Shown here: positions 6,845 through 15,104 of the stretch, in pieces
Numbering within the stretch: the first letter of the stretch is position 1
How the letters are laid out: each line of letters begins with the position of its first letter
Source: a virus
Reading direction: 5' to 3' (one strand)
Virus record (IMG/VR): IMGVR_UViG_3300022074_000132
Coordinates: 1 to 38,324 of that record
DNA: 38,324 nucleotides
Position numbers and translations under genes: made by a program
The notes under the pieces: model-generated
The model's database searches: none
Seen by the model: only the letters and a program-made list of their open reading frames with translations
Told to the model about the DNA's origin: nothing

Positions 6845-7482
6845 TGCCAAAATACGCAACAGGAAAATATGCAAAAGCAATATCAGATAGATCTGGTATG
6901 GAGTTTCCATACAGAGAAATGGTTAGAGAATGGAATGGGTCTTTTGTTCATGTATCTGAATTTGAACCAAAGCAACCACAATTAGAACCAAAACCATTAT
7001 CTGCTGATGGTATATCTTTAAGACATGTAAGACCTGGAAGAAGTGAACCTTCTGTTTTATTAAATTTAAGAAACGATCCTTTTGAAACTTTTAAAATAGG
7101 ATCAAGTATTATAAATGTTTTTGTACCAGGACATGGTTTAACAAATGGTACAACTTATAGATTTAGAGGGTCTGTTAAAACTTCACCTGGAACAGGAACA
7201 CCATATAACCCAAATACTGGAGCATCAGGTAGTCCTATAGCAGGATTTTCAGATATATTAAATTTTGCTGGTATTTTAGGATCTAATATACAAAGATCAG
7301 CAGGATATACCATAACAACTGGTTTATATAAAACTGTTAGTGGTGTTGACCAAAGAATTACAACAGACTATTCATTAAGTAATTTTTTTCATTTTACTGT
7401 TGCAACAAACACTGCTACAATAGGTGAAACAAGAGGAGGAGGAAATGGCTGTTCCGTTGGTCCAGTTAGTTTAGAGTCATGA
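6844..7482 (+). CDS. Conserved virion protein of unknown function
   Basis: A 212-residue protein that opens with KYATGKYAKAISDRSGMEFP and WNGSFVHVSEFEPKQPQLEP, a conserved N-terminus I recognise from connector regions of marine podoviruses and myoviruses. The rest (residues about 85-205) is Gly/Thr/Asn-rich and beta-like, with FKIGSSIINVFVPGHGLTNG, which resembles a small beta-sandwich often fused to phage fibre or connector proteins. It is coupled on both sides: TAATG with the first adaptor and ATGA with the next small gene. It lies between two adaptors, so a role at the head-tail joint is plausible. No enzyme motif is visible. Confidence 0.65.
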   Translation: MPKYATGKYAKAISDRSGMEFPYREMVREWNGSFVHVSEFEPKQPQLEPKPLSADGISLRHVRPGRSEPSVLLNLRNDPFETFKIGSSIINVFVPGHGLTNGTTYRFRGSVKTSPGTGTPYNPNTGASGSPIAGFSDILNFAGILGSNIQRSAGYTITTGLYKTVSGVDQRITTDYSLSNFFHFTVATNTATIGETRGGGNGCSVGPVSLES

Positions 7483-7628
7483 TAAAAAAGATTATTAATA
7501 AAATTAAAAGTTGGTTTACACCTAAAATAGAACAACCAATTATTTTAACTGAAAAAAAACCAGAACATTGTTCAGGACATTTAAGATTTAGAAAATCTTG
7601 TCCACGTTGTCAGGAGTTAATAGCATAA
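7479..7628 (+). CDS. 49-aa zinc-ribbon-like small protein
   Basis: A 49-residue ORF that starts at an ATGA overlap with the preceding stop and ends in a TAATG overlap with the next start. It reads as a basic N-terminal helix (MIKKIINKIKSWF), a Pro-containing linker, then C31-x2-H34-x6-C41-x2-C44, a plausible single zinc knuckle. Exact coupling on both ends and the Cys/His spacing argue that it is real despite its size. Similar tiny Cys/His proteins sit beside connector genes in other marine phages as far as I recall; none has a known function to my knowledge. Confidence 0.65.
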   Translation: MIKKIINKIKSWFTPKIEQPIILTEKKPEHCSGHLRFRKSCPRCQELIA

Positions 7629-8338
7629 TGGCAGGATTAAGTTACAGCGGACTAATTACACAAATTAGAAATTATACAGAAACAGATTCTAATGTTTTAA
7701 CAACAGATATTTTAGAAAATATAATATTAAATGCTCAGTATAGAATTTTTAGAGATGTACCTATTGATGCAGAGCGAAGACAACAAACTGGTAACTTAGT
7801 TGCTGGTCAAGAATCTATAAATGCTCCTGCAGGATCTTTATTTATTAGAGGTATACAAGTTTATGATTCAAGTGCCGTGATTACTGGAGCTAATGTTTGG
7901 CTAGAGAAAAAAGATTATACATACTTGCAGGAATATCAAGATGTAACTGGAACATCTGCAGCTCAAGGTAGACCTAAGTATTATGCTATGTATGGCGGTG
8001 GAACAGGAGACTCAGATACTACATCTGGAAGAATAGCTTTTTCACCAGTACCAAATACTACCTATAAATTTAGGGTTCATTACAATAAAATGCCAGCTAC
8101 TTTAGCTTCAGATAATACGACTAATTATATTAGTATGAATTTTCCAAATGGTCTATTATATTGCTGTTTATCAGAAGCATATGGTTTCTTAAAAGGTCCC
8201 ATGGATATGTTGACATTATACGAAAATAAATATAAACAAGAAGTACAAAAGTTTGCTAGCGAGCAAATTGGAAGAAGACGAAGAGACGATTATACTGATG
8301 GAGCTGTTCGTATACCAATCAACTCAGCAAACCCGTAG
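7628..8338 (+). CDS. Head-tail adaptor, SU10 / gp4-related
   Basis: A 236-residue protein. A longer open frame runs back to a TTG at 7598, but the ATG at 7628 forms TAATG with the preceding small gene and is the normal start (MAGLSYSGLITQIRNYTET). The N-terminal helices, TDILENIILNAQYRIFRDVPIDAERRQ-like segment (about residues 27-53), GRIAFSPVP..YKFRVHYNKMPA strand region and a C-terminal helix before IGRRRRDDY match phage adaptor proteins of the SU10 type, which join portal and tail. This is the second adaptor-like protein of the window; one probably contacts the portal and the other the tail nozzle. The two genes are not close duplicates. Confidence 0.75.
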   Translation: MAGLSYSGLITQIRNYTETDSNVLTTDILENIILNAQYRIFRDVPIDAERRQQTGNLVAGQESINAPAGSLFIRGIQVYDSSAVITGANVWLEKKDYTYLQEYQDVTGTSAAQGRPKYYAMYGGGTGDSDTTSGRIAFSPVPNTTYKFRVHYNKMPATLASDNTTNYISMNFPNGLLYCCLSEAYGFLKGPMDMLTLYENKYKQEVQKFASEQIGRRRRDDYTDGAVRIPINSANP

Positions 8339-8349
8339 GAGAATAAATT

Positions 8350-8802
8350 ATGGCAATAACATCGGCAATATGTTCAAGTTTTAAACAAGAACTTTTACAA
8401 GGTAAACACAGTTTTGAATCTTCAGGTGGACACACTTTTAAATTAGCATTGTTTGATAGTGGTGCTTCTTTAGGTGCTTCTACAACAGATTATTCTACTT
8501 CAGAAGAAATTACTAACACATCGGGAACAGCTTATACAGCTGGAGGGGCAACGTTAACTAACAGTGGAGTTGGACTAACAAGTACAACTGCATTTACAGA
8601 CTTTACTGATGTTACATATTCCTCAGCTTCTTTTACAGCGAACGGTGCAATGATATACAACACAACTACTAATGGTGGTTCAAGCACAACTGATGCTGTT
8701 GCAATCATAGCATTTGGTGGTGACAAAACAGCGAGTAACGGAACTTTTAAAATTGAGTTTCCTGCAAACGACGCGACAGCAGCGATAATCAGATTAGCAT
8801 AG
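8350..8802 (+). CDS. Conserved virion protein, marine-phage family
   Basis: A 150-residue, Thr/Ser/Ala/Gly-rich protein. The pattern HTFKLALFDSGASLGASTTDYS, then YTAGGATLTNSGVG and FTDFTDVTYSSASFTANGAM, matches a small virion protein repeatedly found beside tail and fibre genes in marine phages. The alternation of hydrophobic residues indicates a beta-sandwich. AGGAG is placed ten bases before the ATG. A perfect AGGAGGT follows its stop and serves the next gene. Its place before the fibre genes suggests a tail or head-fibre attachment role; this is inference. Confidence 0.7.
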   Translation: MAITSAICSSFKQELLQGKHSFESSGGHTFKLALFDSGASLGASTTDYSTSEEITNTSGTAYTAGGATLTNSGVGLTSTTAFTDFTDVTYSSASFTANGAMIYNTTTNGGSSTTDAVAIIAFGGDKTASNGTFKIEFPANDATAAIIRLA

Positions 8803-8812
8803 GAGGTCAACC

Positions 8813-9751
8813 ATGTCGGTGACTTCAGGATGGGGACGGTTCACCTGGGGCCAAGCTCAATGGAATGAGGATGCAACTTTAAAAACAGGTTGGGGTGCTC
8901 AAGCTTGGAGTGGCGATGGTGGCTGGGGAGATCTTTCAGATCAAACAATTTCTTTAACAGGTTTATCAATTACATCTAGCATAGGTACGGTCGATGTACC
9001 AGATGTTGTTCTTTCATTAACTGGTCAATCAATAACATCTTCACAAGGAGAAGCTTTTGTTCCTGTTGTAATTGACACAACTTTATCAGCAACATTCTCA
9101 GTTGGTTCATTAACCGTGAACGATGTAACTATGGGTCTAACAGGTCAAGAAGTTACAGCTGCATTAGGTGTGCCAGTTGTAGCAGACATGACTGTTGGAA
9201 TGACAGGTCTAGATTTAACTTTATCACAAGGCACAGCGTTTGCTCCAAATGAAACTGTTATTATTTCTGGTCAAGAAATAACTTTAACACAAGGCACTGC
9301 AACTGGAACTTCTTCACAAGAAGCAGACTTAACAGGTATTGCAGCAACGTTTACTTTAGGTTCTGTAACTATACCTAATGATGCAGTTATTCTTTCTGGA
9401 CTTTCTATGGAAAGTCAACTTGGTTCTATTATTGGATTAGGAGGTGCTGTTGCTAATGTAACTGGAATCAGTATGACATCCAGTGTAGGATCGTTAACCA
9501 TAGAAGAAGGTTTAGGATTAACTGGTCAATCTTTTAGTGCTAGTGTAGGGTCTATTTCTTTAGCAGATATTCAAGTAGGATTAACTGGATTATCTGCAAC
9601 GTTTAATGTAGGAACTGTAGACATATTTGCTTATGGCGATGTTGACACTGGTTCTAATACATCGTATAGTAACATTTCAACGGGTTCGAATTCTTCATAT
9701 TCGAATGTTGCAACTGGATCAAATACAAGTTATAACGATGTAGCAGCGTAG
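8813..9751 (+). CDS. Repeat-built fibre-like protein
   Basis: A 312-residue protein with a perfect AGGAGGT ribosome site. The N-terminus is Trp/Gly-rich (GWGRFTWGQAQWNEDATLKT, then further GWG and GGWG turns). Residues about 47-270 consist of some eleven degenerate units of about 20 residues with the core (L/V)(T/S)G-x2-(I/L/A)T-x-S-x-G(S/T)-x3-(V/L), for example LTGLSITSSIGTVDV. The C-terminus has three 11-residue TGSN(T/S)SY units (residues 279-311). No Lys/Arg-rich or enzymatic segment is present. Such short beta repeats are typical of phage fibres or needle shafts. It precedes a fibre gene by ten bases. A trimeric beta-helix is likely, as inference. Confidence 0.65.
   Translation: MSVTSGWGRFTWGQAQWNEDATLKTGWGAQAWSGDGGWGDLSDQTISLTGLSITSSIGTVDVPDVVLSLTGQSITSSQGEAFVPVVIDTTLSATFSVGSLTVNDVTMGLTGQEVTAALGVPVVADMTVGMTGLDLTLSQGTAFAPNETVIISGQEITLTQGTATGTSSQEADLTGIAATFTLGSVTIPNDAVILSGLSMESQLGSIIGLGGAVANVTGISMTSSVGSLTIEEGLGLTGQSFSASVGSISLADIQVGLTGLSATFNVGTVDIFAYGDVDTGSNTSYSNISTGSNSSYSNVATGSNTSYNDVAA
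9647..9745 (+). repeat. Three tandem 33-base coding repeats
   Basis: Three in-frame 33-base units encode TGSNTSYSNIS, TGSNSSYSNVA and TGSNTSYNDVA at the C-terminus of the 312-residue fibre-like protein. The protein units are nearly identical, whereas the codons vary, which points to selection on the protein rather than a recent DNA duplication. Confidence 0.8.
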
Positions 9752-9761
9752 GAGAATTTTT

Positions 9762-11117
9762 ATGGCATCAACATACACCCCTCTGGGTATAGAAAAACAA
9801 GCAACTGGTGAAAATGCAGGAACTTGGGGGACAAAAACAAATACAAACTTAGAAATCGTAGAACAAATATCTGGCGGTTATACAACTCAAGCCGTAACTG
9901 ATGGTTCAGATACAACTCTTTCAGTATCGGATGGATCAACAGGTGCAACTCTTGCACACAGAGTTATAGAATTTACAGGATCTCTTACAGCTTCTAGAAA
10001 CGTTACAATTCCTTTAGACGTACAAAATTTTTATTTTTTAAAAAATGCAACATCAGGATCTCAAAATGTTGTGTTTAAATATGCAACAGGTACAGGAACT
10101 TCTGCTACAGTTGCAAACGGTAAGACTGTAATTGCATATGCAAAAGCAGATGATGGTACTAATCCAAATATTTCTACAATCTCATTAGCTAGTGATTTAG
10201 TTGATGATACTACACCACAATTAGGTGGTAACTTAGATACTAATTCTTTCATGATAGATTTCGATGATGCTCACGGTATCAGAGATGAAAATGGAAACGA
10301 ACAATTAATTTTTGAAACAACTGGATCTGCAGTCAACCATGTTGATATAACAAATGCTGCGACAGGATCAGGACCAGAAATTGGTGCAGTTGGAGACGAT
10401 TCTAATATTAATTTAGAATTAAGACCAAAAGGAACTGGTGAAATACAGATTGGTACAGGGGCAGCAAACGCAACACTAACCTCAAGTGGGGCACACGATT
10501 TAATTTTAGATACAAATGGTGGTACAAACTCTGGTAACATTACAATTACAGATGCAGCCAACGGTAATATTACTGCAACACCTAACGGAACTGGTGAAGT
10601 AGTTGTCGGTGGTAATACAAACCCTGGAACACTTGTTTTAAATTGTGAGTCTAATTCCCACGGTATCAAACTTCAAAGTCCCGCACATAGCTCAGGGCAG
10701 AGCTACACACTAAAATTTCCCACTGGAAATGTTACAGCAGATAGATTTTTAAAAGTTGCATCAATTACTGGTTCAGGAACAACGGGTGTTGGTCAATTAT
10801 CTTTTGCTGAAGTATCAGGTGGTACTTCATGGCAGGCAGTAAAAACTTCTAGCTTCACAGCTGCAGCTGGTGAAGGTTATTTTGTAAATACTACAAGTAA
10901 TGTAATAACAATGACTTTACCTGCGGGAACAATAGGGGATGAAGTTGTTTTTATAGATTACGCAGGTACATTTGATACTTATGCATTGACAATTGCAGCA
11001 GATGGTTCAGAAAAGATTGCAGGATCAACAGCTGATTTAACAGTTTCAATAGAAAGAGCAGGGAATACTTTAGTGTACACAGATTCTACACAAGGGTGGC
11101 TGCTAAAGAATAAATAA
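9762..11117 (+). CDS. Tail fibre protein
   Basis: A 451-residue protein whose N-terminus, YTPLGIEKQATGENAGTWGT, is a well-known opening of tail-fibre proteins in marine phages. The middle (residues about 150-330) has fibre-type repeats: DDTTPQLGGNLDTNSFMIDF, then NINLELRPKGTGEIQIG and ITATPNGTGEVVVGG, giving a beta-helical shaft similar to other phage fibres. The C-terminus (about 365-451) is a compact beta domain ending in TLVYTDSTQGWLLKNK. There is no chaperone-protease signature. Two bases separate it from the first kelch gene, so the fibre genes form one operon. Confidence 0.8.
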   Translation: MASTYTPLGIEKQATGENAGTWGTKTNTNLEIVEQISGGYTTQAVTDGSDTTLSVSDGSTGATLAHRVIEFTGSLTASRNVTIPLDVQNFYFLKNATSGSQNVVFKYATGTGTSATVANGKTVIAYAKADDGTNPNISTISLASDLVDDTTPQLGGNLDTNSFMIDFDDAHGIRDENGNEQLIFETTGSAVNHVDITNAATGSGPEIGAVGDDSNINLELRPKGTGEIQIGTGAANATLTSSGAHDLILDTNGGTNSGNITITDAANGNITATPNGTGEVVVGGNTNPGTLVLNCESNSHGIKLQSPAHSSGQSYTLKFPTGNVTADRFLKVASITGSGTTGVGQLSFAEVSGGTSWQAVKTSSFTAAAGEGYFVNTTSNVITMTLPAGTIGDEVVFIDYAGTFDTYALTIAADGSEKIAGSTADLTVSIERAGNTLVYTDSTQGWLLKNK

Positions 11118-11119
11118 TC

Positions 11120-12943
11120 ATGGCTACTTATAAAAGTACAGTTGGGACAGCAGTCGTCAACTACGCTGGTAATTATCCAGGCGCCGTGGAAGGTGAGCTT
11201 TGGTACGATAGCACTAACAAAGATTTTAAATATCAATATCCAAATGTAACAACAACTGGTTCATGGTCAACTGGTGGTTCTTTAAATACAGCAAGAAGAC
11301 AAGTAAAAGCTGCAGGAATCTATACAGCTGCTTTAGCTATTGGTGGATATGTTACTTCACCCCAATCTCTTACAGAATCTTACAATGGATCAAATTGGAC
11401 TGAAGTAAATGATTTGGGAACTGCTAGATACGCAGGAGGTACCGCTGGTACATACACTGCAGCATTGTTTTTTGGTGGTGGCTATCCTTTTAAAAGCGAA
11501 ACAGAATCTTGGAATGGAACTAACTGGACAGAGCTAAATGATATGAACGCAGTTCACGGATCTACAGCAGGAGCAGGAGCCACTAATACAGCAGCGTTAT
11601 GTATGGGAGGATCTCCTGGACCTTCAGCTGCATTAACAGAACTATGGAACGGAACAAACTGGACTGAAGTAAATGATTTAGGAACAGGAAGATATAATAC
11701 TGCGGGTGATGGTACATCAACTTCAGCATTATTATTTGGTGGAAGAACTCCGCCTGGAGGACCTACAGGAGCTATTAAAGCTTTAACAGAGTCTTGGAAT
11801 GGTACCAATTGGACTGAAGTAAATGATTTAAATTTAGCTAGATATGGAGTTGGAGGAGCTGGAGCTGATAATACTGCAGCAGTGTGTTTTGGAGGTTTTG
11901 CTTATCCACCAAATGCTCTTTCTGCTACAACAGAAGTATGGAATGGATCAAATTGGACAGAACAGGGAGATTTAAGCACAGCTAGAGAATATCCTGGAGG
12001 AACAGGTACTTCAACTAATGCATTAGCTATAGCTGGAGATACTTCTTCACCAGGAGCTGCAAACTCAGCATTAACAGAAGAATGGACAGGTGCAGGGGTA
12101 GCACAGGGTGCTTGGGCCACAGGTGGTGCTTTAAATACAGCTAGATCACAAATAACTGGTGCTGGCACTAAAACAGCAACTATTGCTTTTGGTGGAATTC
12201 CTACATCTAATCAAAGTCTTTGTGAATCTTACAATGGAACTAACTGGACTGAAGTAAACAATTTAAATACGGGTAGAAGATCTTATGTTGGATCAGGCAC
12301 ACAATCAGCAGCAATAAACGTTGCAGGATATAATGGTTCATCAGATGTTTCTAATACAGAGTTATGGAATGGAACTAACTGGACTGAAGTTAATAATTGT
12401 AATACAGCTAGAAGAACTATTGCTGGTTCTAAACAAAGTTCGACTTCAACATTAATTTTTGGTGGAATACCTAATAGAAATGAAACAGAACTATGGAATG
12501 GAACCAACTGGACTGAAGTTAATAATTTAATTACAGGCAGAGCGCAAATGTCAGGAGCAGGTGCAGATAGTACATCAACTTTAGGTTTTGGTGGAACTAC
12601 AGGATCATCATCAGCACTAACAGAATCTTGGAATGGAACAAACTGGACTGAAGTTAATGATTTAAACGTTGCAAGAGAAAATGGTGGAGGAACAGGCACT
12701 CAAACATCAGCTATAGCTTTTACTGGATCAATACCTCCTCATACAACCGCTACAGAATTATGGAATGGAACTAGTTGGTATAACGACTCAGCTATGAGTA
12801 CTGCTAGAATGGCATTAGGTTCATCAGGTCCTGATAGTTCAGATGCATTAGCTTTTGGAGGCACTACATCGCCAGGAGCTGAATCAGGACTTACAGAAGA
12901 GTGGACTAGTGCTACAAATGTGGTAAAAACTTTAACAGATTAA
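11120..12943 (+). CDS. Kelch-type double beta-propeller fibre protein 1
   Basis: A 607-residue protein. An N-terminal attachment-like segment (residues about 1-45, TAVVNYAGNYPGAVEGELWY) leads into kelch repeats of about 45-50 residues with the core FGG-x(n)-TE(S/L)WNGTNWTEVNDLNTAR. Blade-defining NTAR-type motifs occur six times before a break at EEWTGAGVAQGAWATGG and six times after it, so I read two six-bladed propellers in tandem, ending with EEWTSATNVVKTLTD. Kelch signs are the GG doublet, the Tyr/Trp before NG and the Trp after it. No signal peptide or catalytic residues are seen. It resembles the genes at 13276 and 15105 and is probably a receptor-binding tail component; carbohydrate binding is inference. 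Confidence 0.8.
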   Translation: MATYKSTVGTAVVNYAGNYPGAVEGELWYDSTNKDFKYQYPNVTTTGSWSTGGSLNTARRQVKAAGIYTAALAIGGYVTSPQSLTESYNGSNWTEVNDLGTARYAGGTAGTYTAALFFGGGYPFKSETESWNGTNWTELNDMNAVHGSTAGAGATNTAALCMGGSPGPSAALTELWNGTNWTEVNDLGTGRYNTAGDGTSTSALLFGGRTPPGGPTGAIKALTESWNGTNWTEVNDLNLARYGVGGAGADNTAAVCFGGFAYPPNALSATTEVWNGSNWTEQGDLSTAREYPGGTGTSTNALAIAGDTSSPGAANSALTEEWTGAGVAQGAWATGGALNTARSQITGAGTKTATIAFGGIPTSNQSLCESYNGTNWTEVNNLNTGRRSYVGSGTQSAAINVAGYNGSSDVSNTELWNGTNWTEVNNCNTARRTIAGSKQSSTSTLIFGGIPNRNETELWNGTNWTEVNNLITGRAQMSGAGADSTSTLGFGGTTGSSSALTESWNGTNWTEVNDLNVARENGGGTGTQTSAIAFTGSIPPHTTATELWNGTSWYNDSAMSTARMALGSSGPDSSDALAFGGTTSPGAESGLTEEWTSATNVVKTLTD

Positions 12944-12958
12944 TAAAAGGAGAAAACT

Positions 12959-13267
12959 ATGGCAAAAACATATCAATACTGTGTAGCAGAAAACTGGGGA
13001 AAGGGTTTCATCGATCACGTTGAATCTCAAAGAATCACGTTTGTAGGCTATCCTGGAAATGTTTGGCAAGTTCCTGCATACAACAAACACGGTAATCTTT
13101 GGATTGCTAAAGTTGCAGGTACTGTAAAAACAAAAGACGAGGCACAGGCGATTGTTGATGCAGAGGTTCAAGCGGCGCAAGCTGCGTGGGATGCTTTACC
13201 TGATGCTGAAAAAGCACCAGCAGTAGAGACTAACACAAGACCTGCTGACATAACATTGGAGGAGTAA
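12959..13267 (+). CDS. Small protein between kelch genes
   Basis: A 102-residue protein with an AAGGAG ribosome site, placed between the first two kelch genes. The first half is aromatic and mixed (YQYCVAENWGKGFIDHVESQ, then VWQVPAYNKHGNLWIAKVAG). The second half is an Ala/Glu-rich helix (KDEAQAIVDAEVQAAQAAWD) and an acidic Pro/Thr tail. It has no propeller repeat. Its position suggests a fibre assembly factor or a small virion protein, but I do not recognise a family. The second kelch gene starts eight bases after its stop. Confidence 0.6.
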   Translation: MAKTYQYCVAENWGKGFIDHVESQRITFVGYPGNVWQVPAYNKHGNLWIAKVAGTVKTKDEAQAIVDAEVQAAQAAWDALPDAEKAPAVETNTRPADITLEE

Positions 13268-13275
13268 AAATTTAG

Positions 13276-15102
13276 ATGGCTGAGTATAAAGAAATACATG
13301 GCACAAAGATTCGGAACTATACGACTAATCCCGATAATCCGATTACGGGAGAGGTGTGGTATAACGATACTGATAATGTTTTAAAGTTTCAATTTCCTAC
13401 TGTAACCACAGTTGGTTCGTGGAGAACTGGTGGAAATATGAATACTGCTAGACGACAGTTAATTGGATCAGGATTATATACAGCTGCTTTAGCATTTGGA
13501 GGTAGAGGCACTCCACCTCCTACCAGATATACAAATACAGAATCTTACGATGGAACAAGTTGGACTGAAGTAAACGATTTAAATACTGCAAGATCAGATG
13601 GTTCTGGTATGGGAGTAAGTACATCGACTATAGCTGCTGGTGGAATTACCCCCTCAGCTGCAACAAATGTTACAGAAACTTGGAATGGCACGAATTGGAC
13701 AGAGGTAAATGATTTAAATGCTGCAAGATATGGAATAAGAGGATTTGGATCTACTAATACAGCTGCATTAGCATTTAGTGGAGCTGCACCGTATACAGGC
13801 GCAACAGAACTTTGGAATGGAACTAACTGGACTGAAGTTAATGATTTAAATACGGCAAGAGCATATGGTACCGCAACTGGAACTTCTTCTACCGCAGGTT
13901 TAGCTGTTACTGGATATATTTCCACTGGAAACTCAGCAGTAAATGAATCTTGGAATGGAACAAACTGGACTGAGCTTAATGATGTAAATACTGCTAGAAA
14001 TGGATTGGCAGCATCAGGGCAAGGCACAACGACTTCATCATTAATTTTTGGTGGGAGTGTTTCTCCAAAACAACAAACAGAAGAATGGAATGGTACAAAT
14101 TGGACAGAGGTTGCAGATTTATCTTCTGCAAGAGATAATTTAGCAGGAGGTGGAACTGCAACAAATGCTTTAGCTTTTGGTGGAGACACTCCTCCAAACT
14201 CAGCAGCAACAGAAGAATGGAATATAGGTGTACCAGTTGGAGCATGGTCTACAGGTGGAACTATGAACACAGCAAGAGGAATGTCTGCTTTTGCAGGTAC
14301 TCAAACAGCTACACTAGCTACACAAGGACTTAACAATAATACAGATACTATAATTAATGTAACAGAATCTTACAATGGAACAAATTGGACTGAAGTCAAT
14401 GATGCAAATTTAACTAGAGGTCAACTTTTTGGTCATGGTACACTACCATCTGCTTTAATATATGGTGGGTACGCTAGTGGATCAAATAAAACTGAAACTG
14501 AAACTTGGAATGGAACTAACTGGACTGAAGTAAATGATTTAAACACTGCAAGATATGCTCATTGGGGAGTAGGTGCAGATAGTACAACGGGTTTAGCTGT
14601 TGGAGGTGCTGATACAGCAATAACTGGAAAAACAGAATCTTACAATGGAACTAACTGGACTGAAGTAAACGATTTAAATACTATAAGAGCTACAGCAGGT
14701 GGAGCAGGAACCTATACAAGTTCAATAGCTATGGGTGGACAAACTCCTGGATCACCTGGAAGAACATCAAACTCAGAGTTATGGAATGGAACTAACTGGA
14801 CTGAAGTTAATAATATGAACACGACTAGAAGATCAATAGGAGGACTTGGAACTTCTACTTCTGCTTTAGCAGTTGGAGGAGACGAAAGTCCAAGTGCTAG
14901 AAGTGCTAAAAATGAAGAATGGAACGGTGTTAGTTTTGTAGAACTTGCAGATTTAAGTGCTGCCAGAGAATTTGCGGGAGCATCAGGCACAACTACTGCT
15001 GGATTAGCTGGAGCAGGTAGAAATCCACCAACATCAAGTCTTTCATCAACAGAAGAATGGAGTGGTTCAACAAATACAACCAAAACAATAACTACAGATT
15101 AA
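13276..15102 (+). CDS. Kelch-type double beta-propeller fibre protein 2
   Basis: A 608-residue paralogue of the gene at 11120. It has the same N-terminal module (YKEIHGTKIRNYTTNPDNP, then TGEVWYNDTDNVLKFQFPTV), a first set of six NTAR-type blade motifs, the linker EEWNIGVPVGAWSTGGTMNTAR, a second set of six and the same kind of end (EEWSGSTNTTKTITTD). The blade cores repeat WNGTNWTEVNDLNTAR with little change, while the loops (residues after NTAR and before the next FGG) vary. I infer two six-bladed kelch propellers. GGAGGAG lies 11 bases before the ATG. Large antisense open frames across this gene are products of its repeat codons. Confidence 0.8.
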   Translation: MAEYKEIHGTKIRNYTTNPDNPITGEVWYNDTDNVLKFQFPTVTTVGSWRTGGNMNTARRQLIGSGLYTAALAFGGRGTPPPTRYTNTESYDGTSWTEVNDLNTARSDGSGMGVSTSTIAAGGITPSAATNVTETWNGTNWTEVNDLNAARYGIRGFGSTNTAALAFSGAAPYTGATELWNGTNWTEVNDLNTARAYGTATGTSSTAGLAVTGYISTGNSAVNESWNGTNWTELNDVNTARNGLAASGQGTTTSSLIFGGSVSPKQQTEEWNGTNWTEVADLSSARDNLAGGGTATNALAFGGDTPPNSAATEEWNIGVPVGAWSTGGTMNTARGMSAFAGTQTATLATQGLNNNTDTIINVTESYNGTNWTEVNDANLTRGQLFGHGTLPSALIYGGYASGSNKTETETWNGTNWTEVNDLNTARYAHWGVGADSTTGLAVGGADTAITGKTESYNGTNWTEVNDLNTIRATAGGAGTYTSSIAMGGQTPGSPGRTSNSELWNGTNWTEVNNMNTTRRSIGGLGTSTSALAVGGDESPSARSAKNEEWNGVSFVELADLSAAREFAGASGTTTAGLAGAGRNPPTSSLSSTEEWSGSTNTTKTITTD

Positions 15103-15104
15103 TT

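Noticed and set aside
13545-14270. Long antisense open frames in the kelch genes (also 11902-12168, 12283-12699, 14712-15083)
   Set aside because: They mirror the repeated codons of the kelch blades, give low-complexity Pro/Val/Ala/Ser proteins, and have no ribosome sites or promoters.
15057-15104. Earlier start for the third kelch gene
   Set aside because: The extra 16 residues are an out-of-frame reading of the previous gene's end, and ATG 15105 aligns with the N-termini of the two paralogues.
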